A stretch of 64,000 nt of DNA from Mongoliitalea daihaiensis (GTDB lineage Bacteria; Bacteroidota; Bacteroidia; Cytophagales; Cyclobacteriaceae). Both the position numbers and the translations under genes were made by a program. A model generated the notes under the pieces. That model made no database searches, was not told the origin of the DNA, and saw only the letters and a program-made list of their open reading frames with translations. Position 1 is the first letter of the stretch; the number at the start of each line of letters is the position of its first letter. Location of the stretch: assembly GCF_021596945.1 (NCBI RefSeq), contig NZ_CP063779.1, forward strand, positions 3,074,001 to 3,138,000, in the 5' to 3' direction. Positions 52,840-61,185 of the stretch are shown piece after piece.

Positions 52840-54408
52840 TTAGAAATTTATGGTGACTGCGCTCGAACAATTGTTGCTTCCAGCTTCACAAACGGTGTAA
52901 GTTAATGATCCACCACCTCTAAAGTTGGTCTGATCTGTGTAGCTGCCAGAATTGCTGACTGTTGCAATTTTAGTACCATTTCGGAAGATGTCTACTTGTG
53001 CACTAGCCGCACCTGACCAGCTTAAAGAAGCTCTCCAACGTCCTTGTACTTTTGTACCTGAACCGCTCAGCTGAATACCGTCAGCAGGCTCCTCAGGCTC
53101 TGGTTCTGGATCTGGAGTTGGATTTTCAGGTTCTGGCTCTGGATCAGGAGTAGTGCTGCCACTTCCCAAGGAATACAACATATGGTTATTTACAGAACTT
53201 GAATTAGTTACAACATTCTTGGTAGAGGTTTCAGTTAAGAAATTATAAACTGCTTGAGCACTAGCTGAAGGACTTCCTTGCAAGAATAAGGCTGCTACAC
53301 CAGCTACGTGAGGAGAGGCCATGGATGTTCCAGAAATCGTATTGATAGCTGTAGAACTTGTATGCCAAGCAGCTGTAATAGATGAACCTGGAGCAAAAAT
53401 GTCCACGCAATTTCCAAAGTTGGAGAAAGAAGAGCGAGTGTCATTGTTAACGGTGGAACCCACAGTATAGGCTCTAGGAGCTCCAGCAGGAGATGCATTG
53501 CATGCATTGGCATTGCTGTTTCCAGCGGCCACTATCACAGGAACCCCTGCATCGTACATTCTGGCAACCGCATCATTTACAGAAGTACTGCTACCGCCAC
53601 CTAAAGACATGTTTGCTACAGTAGGCCCATTTGCTTGCGCTGCTACCCAGTCCATACCAGCGATCACACCACTAAAAGAACCTGAACCTCTGCAATCCAA
53701 TACGCGCACACCAACCAAGGTTACATTTTTTGCAACGCCATAGGTGGTACCACCTACGGTCCCTGCCACGTGAGTTCCGTGACCATTGCAATCTTCTGAA
53801 TTACCTCCAAATGCATCGAAGCCTCTTTGAGCTCTTCCGCCAAATTCCACATGATCGGTACGAATACCTGTATCGATAATATATGCTGTTACTCCTTGAC
53901 CTGTGGAAGTGTAGGTATATGTACCATTTAAAGGTAGGCTACGCTGATCGATTCTATCCAAACCCCAGGTAGCATTCGTTTGGGTAGTTGAATAAGCGTG
54001 TACATACCCATCTTGCTCGATATAATGTACTGCTGGATCATTTTTTAATAAAGCTACCTGATTATCTGTTAAGGAAACAGCAAATCCAGGCATCAAGTTA
54101 CCAAATACTACATCTACTGCTTCATCCGCAACATCATAGCGGGATAAGATACCACTAGCAACTTCACGCATACCTGCTTGTACAAGCTCATAGTTGTCAG
54201 ATTTTCTAAAATTCAAGGTTTCCTCATGGAGGACTACAATGTATTTGCCTGGAATGGGACCTTCCAGTTTGTCGATAGATGCCATGTCTGCATCAAGAAT
54301 CATGGATCGGTCTTCTTGTTTTTCCTGACAAGAAGCTGCGAGAAAGACCAAACCAAGAAGAAATGCTCCCCATTTGGTTGGCCATTGAGCGTATTTTTTT
54401 GTAAACAT
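52840..54408 (-). CDS. Secreted S8-family serine peptidase (subtilase, proteinase K/aqualysin-like)
   Basis: 522 residues from the ATG at 54408, which gives a lipoprotein-type signal ending LAASC; the frame is open 33 codons further in AT-rich sequence without need. An inhibitor-I9 propeptide (about 45-130; GKYIVVLHEE, NDPAVHYIEQDG) precedes the catalytic domain. The triad is visible in VTAYIIDTGIRTDH (Asp), DCNGHGTHVAGT (His) and ISGTSMASPHVAG (Ser), with oxyanion Asn in VIVAAGNSNAN. After the domain come a DPEPEPEPENPTPDPEPEPE linker and an Ig-like C-terminal domain with two cysteines (YTVCEAGSNNC). It should digest proteins outside the cell or on its surface. The linker resembles that of the PUL binding protein at 13825. 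Confidence 0.95.
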   Translation of the reverse strand: MFTKKYAQWPTKWGAFLLGLVFLAASCQEKQEDRSMILDADMASIDKLEGPIPGKYIVVLHEETLNFRKSDNYELVQAGMREVASGILSRYDVADEAVDVVFGNLMPGFAVSLTDNQVALLKNDPAVHYIEQDGYVHAYSTTQTNATWGLDRIDQRSLPLNGTYTYTSTGQGVTAYIIDTGIRTDHVEFGGRAQRGFDAFGGNSEDCNGHGTHVAGTVGGTTYGVAKNVTLVGVRVLDCRGSGSFSGVIAGMDWVAAQANGPTVANMSLGGGSSTSVNDAVARMYDAGVPVIVAAGNSNANACNASPAGAPRAYTVGSTVNNDTRSSFSNFGNCVDIFAPGSSITAAWHTSSTAINTISGTSMASPHVAGVAALFLQGSPSASAQAVYNFLTETSTKNVVTNSSSVNNHMLYSLGSGSTTPDPEPEPENPTPDPEPEPEEPADGIQLSGSGTKVQGRWRASLSWSGAASAQVDIFRNGTKIATVSNSGSYTDQTNFRGGGSLTYTVCEAGSNNCSSAVTINF

Positions 54409-54833
54409 AAATAGATTGATGGTTATAAATTTATAAAATGAATTTTCGATTATAGCGAATAAAATTTTTAAAAACAAAAAATAAAGTTTGGTTAATTTTA
54501 ATTTCAATAGCTTATTCAGTCTAATATATGGTCAAATTCTTTTTTTTTAGTTTAAAATGCAAGTAGATACTTTTATCTTTTCTTCAGAAGTAGAAAAAAC
54601 TTGTAAAATAAAATGGCAAAATTCAATTATTTAAAGCAACACACATGTGAATGCTTTTAGAGTTTTATTTTTCCATCCAAAGCAATGTAAAATTTCGTAT
54701 TTTTGACCTGCGAAAAAAAATAAACCAAAGATCCGTACTTTCGGGTCTGACTTAAAGATTGGCTTTGAAATAAGAAAATAATTTACATTCATTCATACAA
54801 GCTGTTTAGACAGTAGCAAAAAAAAAGATACCA
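54409..54833. other. AT-rich divergent intergenic region between the subtilase and ROK genes
   Basis: No gene is seen. A perfect -7 element TATTTTTG (54698-54705) faces the ROK gene, with no obvious -33 TTTG at the right distance. If it is used, the leader would be about 120 bases. Long A and T runs fill the rest. Confidence 0.4.
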
Positions 54834-55481
54834 TTGAAAATACTCACATTAGACGTAGGCGGAACCAATATTAAAGCAAAAATTGAAGGACCGGAAGATC
54901 GGAGAAAGTTTCCTTCCGGCACACATATCACACCCGAAATCATGGTTTCCGGAGTTCAGGAAATGGTCAGCGATTGGGAATTTGACGTCATATCTATCGG
55001 ATTTCCCGGGATCATTAAGGGAGGAAAAATCATCAACGAACCAGCAAATTTGGGCAATGGATGGGCAGGATTTGATTTTGAAAAAACTTTTGGCAAACCT
55101 GTCAAATTAATGAACGATGCAGCTATGCAGGCCTTGGGGTCCTATCAAGGATCAGGAGTCTTATTGTTTTTAGGATTGGGAACCGGTTTGGGTTCAGCGG
55201 TGGTGGTTGATGGCACTGTGCTCCCGATGGAATTGGCACATTTGAGTTATAGAAGCGGCACATTTGAAGACTATGTAGGTTTCCGTGGGATGGAAAAATA
55301 TGGAAAAGAAGAATGGCAGCAGCATGTCTTTGCGGTGGTAGAGCGATTCAAAGCAGCTTTTCTTCCGGATGATATTGTTTTGGGTGGTGGCAAATCCAAG
55401 TACTTGACAGAAGTGCCCCAAGGCTGTAGACTGGGTAACAATAAGCTTGCCTATGAGGGCGGTTTCAGACTATGGACCTAA
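54834..55481 (+). CDS. ROK-family sugar kinase, polyphosphate-glucokinase-like
   Basis: 215 residues with a TTG start; no ATG is available before the conserved phosphate-binding strand ILTLDVGGTNIKAKI. The second ATP/phosphate loop is LLFLGLGTGLGSAVV and the catalytic base is in VKLMNDAAMQAL (Asp). LGGGKSKY is the adenosine motif. The zinc motif (C-x-C-G-x-x-G-C) of full-length ROK repressors and glucokinases is absent, and the protein is shorter than the usual 250-300. Both features recall polyphosphate/ATP glucokinases. It should phosphorylate glucose or a related hexose, and might serve glucose released from laminarin. It overlaps the possible first start of the next gene by 10 bases. Confidence 0.82.
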   Translation: MKILTLDVGGTNIKAKIEGPEDRRKFPSGTHITPEIMVSGVQEMVSDWEFDVISIGFPGIIKGGKIINEPANLGNGWAGFDFEKTFGKPVKLMNDAAMQALGSYQGSGVLLFLGLGTGLGSAVVVDGTVLPMELAHLSYRSGTFEDYVGFRGMEKYGKEEWQQHVFAVVERFKAAFLPDDIVLGGGKSKYLTEVPQGCRLGNNKLAYEGGFRLWT

Positions 55482-55483
55482 GC

Positions 55484-56035
55484 ATGGTAAGGGTATTTGC
55501 TGTACTTTTCTTCCTCTTAGCTATTCAGGCGCAGGCACAAGAGGTCAAGTTTGGATTGGGGGTAGGGCAGGCCCTGATCAAAGGAGAACAGTCCAAGGAG
55601 CGAGTGGCAGGTATTCGCTACCATGCCCTTTACGAATATCAGCCCTACCGGTCTCCTATTGCTTTTGGCTTTACGGCCTCCTTGATGGAGTCTGATGCAG
55701 CTTATACACGTCCTAATGGAGAGTTTAATGAACGCATGCGCATCATTCCGGTTGCCTTTGCGCCCAAGTTGATGTTCAGTGAATACGACTCCAAAGCTTT
55801 TGTAAAAGCCATGATCGGTGCCCAACAAACCAGGTCTACTGTCACTGCTGATAACTTTAATCGACAAAGGCAAGAGTACGGTTTCTATGGAGGTGTCGGG
55901 GCAGGGGTTGAATTGGGAATTACCAGTTTTCTGTTTGCTATTTTGGAATACGAACTCAGCGTAGTCGGATCCAGGCTCGTCAATAATCCAGTGATCCATT
56001 CTGCTCAGGTAGCCATTGGTATCAAATTCAATTGA
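55484..56035 (+). CDS. Outer-membrane beta-barrel-like protein
   Basis: 183 residues from the ATG 2 bases after the ROK stop; an ATG at 55472 overlapping the ROK gene would add four residues. The signal peptide ends QAQAQ. The rest is a series of amphipathic strands (KFGLGVGQALIKGE, GIRYHALYEYQPY, IAFGFTASLMESDA, FAPKLMFSEYDS, GFYGGVGAGVELGI) with a final strand AQVAIGIKFN, typical of a small eight-stranded barrel. It is tightly coupled to the ROK gene. Function unknown. Confidence 0.8.
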   Translation: MVRVFAVLFFLLAIQAQAQEVKFGLGVGQALIKGEQSKERVAGIRYHALYEYQPYRSPIAFGFTASLMESDAAYTRPNGEFNERMRIIPVAFAPKLMFSEYDSKAFVKAMIGAQQTRSTVTADNFNRQRQEYGFYGGVGAGVELGITSFLFAILEYELSVVGSRLVNNPVIHSAQVAIGIKFN

Positions 56036-56078
56036 TCGTGAACTGTATCTTCGGTGCAGATGTTTGTTAATCAATCTT

Positions 56079-56543
56079 ATGCTTATGAACACTCTTAAAA
56101 AATCCTTCATAGTCCTTGCTTGCATGATGCTTTCCACTGGTTTGCTCTTAGCTCAAGACCAAATCGAGTGGTTGACTTTTGAGGAAGCCGCCGAAAAAAC
56201 TACGCAGCAACCAAAAATGGTCTTTGTGGATGTGTACACCGATTGGTGTGGTTGGTGTAAAAAAATGGATAAAGAAACATTTGCTGACCCGGCCGTGGTG
56301 ACTTATATCAATGCTAATTTTTATGCAGTCAAGCTCAATGCAGAGAAAACCGATCGTGAGATCAGTTTTAGAGGGCAGACCTACACGGAGGCTACTATGG
56401 CCAAAGCTATGCGCGTATCCTCTTACCCCAACTTTATCATCATGGATGCTTCCATGGAAAACATTACCCAATACCCAGGATACAGAAAACCAGAGCCTTT
56501 TTTAGAGGGCTTAACAGCGATTTTAGAGCGCTTTGGTAAGTAA
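56079..56543 (+). CDS. Exported thioredoxin-fold protein
   Basis: About 154 residues from the ATG at 56079 (or 56085). The longer frame would overlap the preceding gene and lacks a signal, whereas this start gives a signal peptide ending LLLAQ. The thioredoxin-like domain has the redox motif YTDWCGWCKKMDKETF and the cis-proline segment VSSYPNFIIMD. It resembles the DUF255/thioredoxin_7-type proteins that act as periplasmic disulfide reductases or chaperone-like carriers. It lies 43 bases after the barrel gene and 33 bases before mnmE. Confidence 0.88.
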   Translation: MLMNTLKKSFIVLACMMLSTGLLLAQDQIEWLTFEEAAEKTTQQPKMVFVDVYTDWCGWCKKMDKETFADPAVVTYINANFYAVKLNAEKTDREISFRGQTYTEATMAKAMRVSSYPNFIIMDASMENITQYPGYRKPEPFLEGLTAILERFGK

Positions 56544-56576
56544 TCTATTCACCTACGGATCCTATTTCATCTGATT

Positions 56577-57959
56577 ATGAGTTTTGCATTGCATCAAAAA
56601 GAAGATACTATCATAGCCTTGGCAACCCCACAGGGAGTAGGAGCCATTGCGGTCATCCGCTTGTCGGGTAAGGATGCTATCAAGCTCACGAATGAGGTTT
56701 TTAAAGGGAAGGACTTGGAGAAACAAGCCTCTCACACCATTCACTTTGGCACGATTCGGGATGGGGAAAAGATCATAGATGAGGTATTGGTATCCCTGTT
56801 TATTGCACCTAAATCTTTCACGAAGGAAAATGTGGTGGAAATTTCCACCCATGGTTCATCCTATATCGTCAATCAAGTGCTCAAGCTCTTGATTCGCAAA
56901 GGTGCTCGTCCGGCCAAACCGGGTGAGTTTACCCAGCGTGCTTTTTTAAACGGGCAGTTTGACCTAGCCCAGGCCGAGGCTGTAGCAGATTTGATCCATT
57001 CCGATTCCGAAGCTTCCCATCAGGCGGCTTTGAGTCAGATGCGAGGAGGCTTTTCCAATGAAATCAGTCGCTTGCGGGCCGAATTGATCCATTTTGCATC
57101 TATGATCGAGTTAGAATTGGATTTTACAGAGGAAGATGTAGAGTTCGCCTCGAGGGACGACCTGAGAACATTAGTGGAGGCCTTGCTGAAAGTGGTGGAA
57201 TTACTGATTGGATCCTTCGATCTAGGAAACGTTATTAAAAATGGGGTACCAACTGTAATTGCTGGTAAACCCAATGCGGGAAAATCCACCTTGTTGAATG
57301 CTCTTTTGAACGAGGAAAAGGCAATTGTATCCGATATTGCGGGAACTACCCGAGATTTTATCGAGGATGAGATCAATATTGGAGGCGTGATTTTTCGATT
57401 TATCGATACGGCAGGTCTGCGGGAGACTACGGATGTGATTGAAGCGATCGGTGTCAGTCGAACGCAGGAAAAGATGAAAACGGCTTCGTTGATTTTGTAT
57501 CTGTTTGATTTGACCGATACTTCCATGGTGGAGATTCACCGAGATGTCAATAAGTTGGAAAATTTGGGTGTTCCTTTCTTAAAAGTGGCCAACAAAATCG
57601 ATAAAGCAGCTCCTGCAATTTTGGAAGAGCTTCAAAGGACGTATAAGGATACGATTTTTATTTCCGCAGGGCAGAAGGAAAACTTGGATGATTTGAAAAG
57701 AAGGATTTTGGAGTTGGTGAATCTAGACAAGTTCAAGACTGGCAATACCATTGTGACCAATATCCGCCACTACGATTCCTTGAACAAAACAAGGGAATCA
57801 TTGATCGATGTGTTGACAGGCTTGGATAACGAAGTGACCAATGATTTCTTAGCGATGGATATCCGAAGGTCATTACATTATTTAGGAGAGATTACAGGCG
57901 AGATCACGACAGATGATTTATTGGCGAACATCTTCTCTAAGTTCTGTATCGGGAAGTAA
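56577..57959 (+). CDS. mnmE: tRNA modification GTPase MnmE
   Basis: 460 residues, the usual length. The N-terminal folate-binding domain (about 1-120) has DTIIALATPQGVGAIAVIRLSG and KPGEFTQRAFLNGQ. The helical domain is interrupted by the G domain with P-loop GKPNAGKSTLLN (about 229), G2 AGTTRDF, G3 DTAGLRE and G4 NKID. The C-terminus is FCIGK, whose cysteine is essential. With MnmG it makes 5-carboxymethylaminomethyl-uridine at tRNA position 34. The frame is complete and ends one base before the repeat-rich region. Confidence 0.98.
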   Translation: MSFALHQKEDTIIALATPQGVGAIAVIRLSGKDAIKLTNEVFKGKDLEKQASHTIHFGTIRDGEKIIDEVLVSLFIAPKSFTKENVVEISTHGSSYIVNQVLKLLIRKGARPAKPGEFTQRAFLNGQFDLAQAEAVADLIHSDSEASHQAALSQMRGGFSNEISRLRAELIHFASMIELELDFTEEDVEFASRDDLRTLVEALLKVVELLIGSFDLGNVIKNGVPTVIAGKPNAGKSTLLNALLNEEKAIVSDIAGTTRDFIEDEINIGGVIFRFIDTAGLRETTDVIEAIGVSRTQEKMKTASLILYLFDLTDTSMVEIHRDVNKLENLGVPFLKVANKIDKAAPAILEELQRTYKDTIFISAGQKENLDDLKRRILELVNLDKFKTGNTIVTNIRHYDSLNKTRESLIDVLTGLDNEVTNDFLAMDIRRSLHYLGEITGEITTDDLLANIFSKFCIGK

Positions 57960-57991
57960 GCTCGCAGAAAGCGCGGAATCCACGGAAAAAA
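57960..57991. repeat. Partial copy of the tandem-repeat tail, abutting mnmE
   Basis: GCTCGCAGAAAGCGCGGAAT and the following CCACGGAA match, with few changes, the element at 58397-58425. This indicates that the duplicated unit once extended to the mnmE stop. The next part, 57992-58179, holds no gene and only faint similarity. Confidence 0.55.
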
Positions 57992-58179
57992 TGGATGTCC
58001 ACTAATGGCACGAAGGGGGTGCGAACTCCACAGTATATGCTGAAAATCAGGGATTAATTTTGTTTCATGGCTCCTTGGAGGCGGTCCAGAGGTTTCACAG
58101 ATACAGGGATTTCTGTCGGTAGGAGAATTGAGAAAGCCAAATCTAAAACCTGCCTGTCGCAATTTTGGTCTACCCCCCA

Positions 58180-58800
58180 AATTCTAAAATCAACTCTTGC
58201 TACGAATGGAAGAAAGAGATCCTATAGTAACCTGACATTTAGGGGCGTAGCCCTGTGATCTTCGTAGAGAAAATCATGGATGATGTGCTCAGAGGCGCGT
58301 AGCGCTGAGATCTTCTCTCGCTTGATGACTTATTTAGACACCAATTGAGACTATGATTTTTACAGGTTCGCAGATTTTTTGCTGACGCAAAGAAGGGCTC
58401 GCAGAAGGCGCGGAATCCGCGGAATCCTCGGAAATAATGCGAAATTTTATCTTAAGGTCTTTAAAACTTCGAAACATTCTCACCAATAAAAAACCAAATC
58501 TAAATTCTAAAATCAACTCTTGCTACGAATGGAAGGAAGAGATCCTATAGTAACCTGATATTTAGGGGCGTAGCCCTGTTATCTTCGTAGAGAAAATGAA
58601 GGATAAGGTGGTCAGAGGCGCGTAGCGCTGAGATCTTCTCTCGCTTGATGACTTATTTAGACACCAATTGAGACTATGATTTTTACAGGTTCGCAGATTT
58701 TTTGCTGACGCAAATAGGGGTGGGCTCGCTGAAGGCGCGGAATCCGCGGAAGTCAAAGAAATAAGATGAAATTTTATCTCAGGGTATCTAAGATTTGGAA
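58180..58800. repeat. Tandem direct repeat, unit about 323 bp, two copies
   Basis: Copy A starts at 58180 and copy B at 58503 with the same AATTCTAAAATCAACTCTTG. They remain about 90% alike by eye to about 58790. Each unit contains two related hairpin elements: AGGGGCGTAGCCCTG..GATCTTC and AGAGGCGCGTAGCGCTGAGA. Each also has TTCGCAGATTTTTTGCTGAC and a CGCGGA-A-TCCGCG palindrome. Short open frames in the units are not preserved and look spurious. Such GC-richer hairpin repeats in AT-rich Bacteroidetes resemble REP/BIME-type intergenic repeats. Confidence 0.8.
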
Positions 58801-58879
58801 AGCTTATGGCTGGAGCTAATTCAATTGAAACCATGGGGTTGTGGCGGTCCCATGGTTACAAGATGTCGGATGTTCCTTT

Positions 58880-59152
58880 TCATAGATGTAGAAGCATTAT
58901 GTGTACTACTTTGAAAGCAAGTTTATCAATAGGTGAAAAAATAATTCTAGATTTCATTGCGGCCTTGGTTTGTGTAAGCACTAGGGTTAACAGTTTAGGT
59001 GGGGACAAATTATCAGAAAGAACTGTCCTAAGGCTTTCTTCTTCTGCTTCATTTTTCAAAATCACTTGATCCGTAAGGAAGCGGTTGGTTCTGACTAAGG
59101 TTATTCCATTTTTAGTAGCTCCTTTTACAGCAGCTGTAGATGATTTATTCAT
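58880..59152 (-). CDS. Possible hypothetical protein of 90 residues
   Basis: The frame from the ATG at 59152 has a protein-like, Lys- and Glu-containing composition (TNRFLTDQVILKNEAEEESL, SDNLSPPKLLTLVLTQTKAA). There is no signal peptide. I recognise no family, and it lies in a repeat-rich region, so it could equally be a remnant. The opposite strand also has an open frame of similar length but poorer composition. The rest of 58801-59320 shows nothing. Confidence 0.3.
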   Translation of the reverse strand: MNKSSTAAVKGATKNGITLVRTNRFLTDQVILKNEAEEESLRTVLSDNLSPPKLLTLVLTQTKAAMKSRIIFSPIDKLAFKVVHIMLLHL

Positions 59153-59320
59153 ATTTTCATTTTCAACTCGCGCTATCAGGATTTTTTTATTGGATGGAAT
59201 TGGGTAGGTTTAAAGAATTGAAAATACTGCAACTAAAGTCAGATTGATCGATCCTACTCAGGGAACATTTGTGAGTTTATCCAGATAGATAAGTTAGTTA
59301 CCGCCAATTTTAGAAAAGCC

Positions 59321-60397
59321 GTGAAAGAAAGAATAATCGGAATTGATATCGCAAGAGCATTAGCTGTTTTTGGAATGATAATCGTTAATTTTAAAATTGT
59401 ACTTGGCGAAAATGGTTTGAATTGGGTCAAATCATTTGCAAGTGCTTTTGATGGAAAGGCATCAGCAACTTTCGTCGTTTTAGCAGGTATTGGACTTGCT
59501 TTGATGACAAATTCAGCATTGAGAACTAATGATTTCCAAAAAATACAAATAGCCCGAATAAAAATTGCCAAAAGAGCCTTGTTTCTTTTCATTATTGGTC
59601 TTTCGTATATTGTAATTTGGCCAGCGGATATCTTGCATTTTTATGGAGTTTATATGCTCTTTATTTTAATTTTGTTAACGAGCAATGGGAAAACTATTAT
59701 TATTTCGACAATTGGATTAATCCTGATCTACCCATTTATTTTAGGAGTTTTGGATTATGAAAATGGTTGGGATTTTGAAACTTTACACTATCTCGATTTT
59801 TGGACATTTAATGGTTTTTTTAGAAATCTACTCTTCAATGGTTTTCACCCAGTAATTCCTTGGGCTTCTTTTATGCTTTTTGGTTTTTGGTTTGGTAAAC
59901 AGGATTTAAGAAACGACCGATTCATCAAAAAAGCCTTTTGGGTTAGTTCCATCGCTTTTGTTGTAATTTTAATTTTATCACACGTGTCAATTTCATTTTT
60001 ATCAAAAGGAAATGAGCAAACAGTAAATGAATTATCACAAATAATTGGAACAAATCCAATGCCACCATTGCCAATATATATGGCTAATGGAATTGCAATT
60101 TCCATATCAATTATATCAGCTTGTATCATAATCGGTAAAATATTTTCAAAAAATAAATTACTCTTGGCTTTAAATAAAACAGGGCAACTGGCTTTAACTT
60201 TTTATGTCGCTCACGTAATTATCGGGATGGGAATTATTGAGGCGATTAACCCAGAAAAAATGGGGAATTATCCAATAGAATTTTCAGTGGGTTATGCTTT
60301 ATTATTCAGTTTCTTATGTATATTTTTTGCAACTTTTTGGTTAAAACGCAGAGAAAATGGACCAGTAGAATGGGTAATGAAAAAAATAATTGGTTAA
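59321..60397 (+). CDS. DUF418-like multi-helix membrane protein
   Basis: 358 residues with a GTG start directly before the conserved KERIIGIDIARALAVFGMII. The protein has about nine membrane helices. Typical family features are an N-terminal G-x-D-x-x-R-x-x-A-x-x-G motif, GHFHPV-like NGFHPVIPWASFMLFGFWFG, and a C-terminal GQLALTFYVAHVIIGMG. DUF418/heparan-N-acetyltransferase-like proteins are thought to transfer acyl groups across the membrane; the substrate is unknown. Its last three codons overlap the start of a 410-bp direct repeat, so the repeat supplies its stop codon. Confidence 0.82.
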   Translation: MKERIIGIDIARALAVFGMIIVNFKIVLGENGLNWVKSFASAFDGKASATFVVLAGIGLALMTNSALRTNDFQKIQIARIKIAKRALFLFIIGLSYIVIWPADILHFYGVYMLFILILLTSNGKTIIISTIGLILIYPFILGVLDYENGWDFETLHYLDFWTFNGFFRNLLFNGFHPVIPWASFMLFGFWFGKQDLRNDRFIKKAFWVSSIAFVVILILSHVSISFLSKGNEQTVNELSQIIGTNPMPPLPIYMANGIAISISIISACIIIGKIFSKNKLLLALNKTGQLALTFYVAHVIIGMGIIEAINPEKMGNYPIEFSVGYALLFSFLCIFFATFWLKRRENGPVEWVMKKIIG

Positions 60398-60798
60398 AAA
60401 AACTGGGTGCATATAGAAAGTTTTGATAGTGATATTAGACAGCTATTTTTTTTGGAGCCTTTTACTCTAGTATCCGTTGTTTGTGAGAGTTGAGATGTTT
60501 TTGAGCAATGCATGCAAATCACGGTCAGTTAAAAGCTTGATAAGACAATCGTGGCACCGGAACCACTTTAGAGATTGAGTCGCATATACGATACTCAACG
60601 AGTCCTGGGTCTAGCATCTTGCAAAAGGTCCATTGTAGCCGGTCTATTCCTTGGATGTGGTTCCTGGAAATTTGTTAGCCATCTGATAACAAATACAACA
60701 AAATTTACTAATTTTAGTAGGGTTGTAAAACAGTTGAATAAAGAAAAATAAAAGCCTGTTTTTACAGCTTGTCCCATGAGATTGGTGGCTTACGTTAG
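60389..60798. repeat. 410-bp direct repeat, copy 1
   Basis: The sequence from ATTGGTTAAAAAAACTGG to GTTA recurs at 62523-62932 with no net insertion or deletion (offset 2134) and about 95% identity by eye. It contains a conserved hairpin TTTGTTA-GCCATCTGA-TAACAAA and, next to it, TACAAC..TACTAATTTTAGTA..GTTGTA (nested stems). Likeness stops right after GTTA. Open frames inside differ between copies by amino-acid-changing or stop mutations, so the unit is probably non-coding. Confidence 0.88.
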
Positions 60799-61185
60799 CT
60801 GACTTGCAAAAAAATATCATGAGTTACCGTTTTGGTAACTATATAAATTACATTTACTATAATTAATTAATGCAAGATTTTGAGAGTTAATGTCAAAAGA
60901 ACACTCAGGGCTACAATAAAGCACTTGAAAAAAATTTGAATTGATTTTTGATGCAAAACAGAGAATATCCAAAGGCGCTGGGCTAATTTCAGCTTGGATG
61001 CAGCTTTTGTTGGAGAACAGTCGGGTGGTTCAAAGTAAATGGAAAGTTTACCATCTTTAATTAGTCGGGAGTAGATTGGAAGGGGAGGGCTCCGAATGCC
61101 TGCCTATCGTACCCAAGCCTGATACTGTTGTAGATAATGGTGAGAATAATTGTCTTAAATCACTTGAACTGTATGATTTAAAAAA
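60799..61185. other. Intergenic stretch between repeat copy 1 and the DUF2254-like gene
   Basis: No gene is seen in these 387 bases. A small hairpin GTTACC-GTTTT-GGTAAC lies near 60825-60841. The rest is mixed AT-rich sequence with no clear promoter match. Confidence 0.4.

Noticed and set aside
55517-56137. Minus-strand open frame of 206 residues
   Set aside because: It is antisense to the barrel gene and the thioredoxin-like gene, which have signal peptides and recognisable folds. It has no domain or signal itself.
57035-57526. Minus-strand frame of 163 residues
   Set aside because: It lies wholly antisense to mnmE, whose motifs are complete.
58334-58834. Two short minus-strand frames in the tandem repeat
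   Set aside because: They are reading-frame accidents of the repeated hairpin sequence; lengths and ends differ between the two copies.
60430-60620. A second minus-strand frame in the 410-bp repeat, resembling a transposase tail (..KWFRCHDCLIKLLTDRD..)
   Set aside because: It has no start codon, and of six differences between the copies five change the amino acid, so there is no sign of selection as protein. It could be a fossil but cannot be supported.
60595-60777. Minus-strand 60-residue frame inside repeat copy 1
   Set aside because: In repeat copy 2 the same frame has a TAA two codons after the ATG, so it is not maintained.
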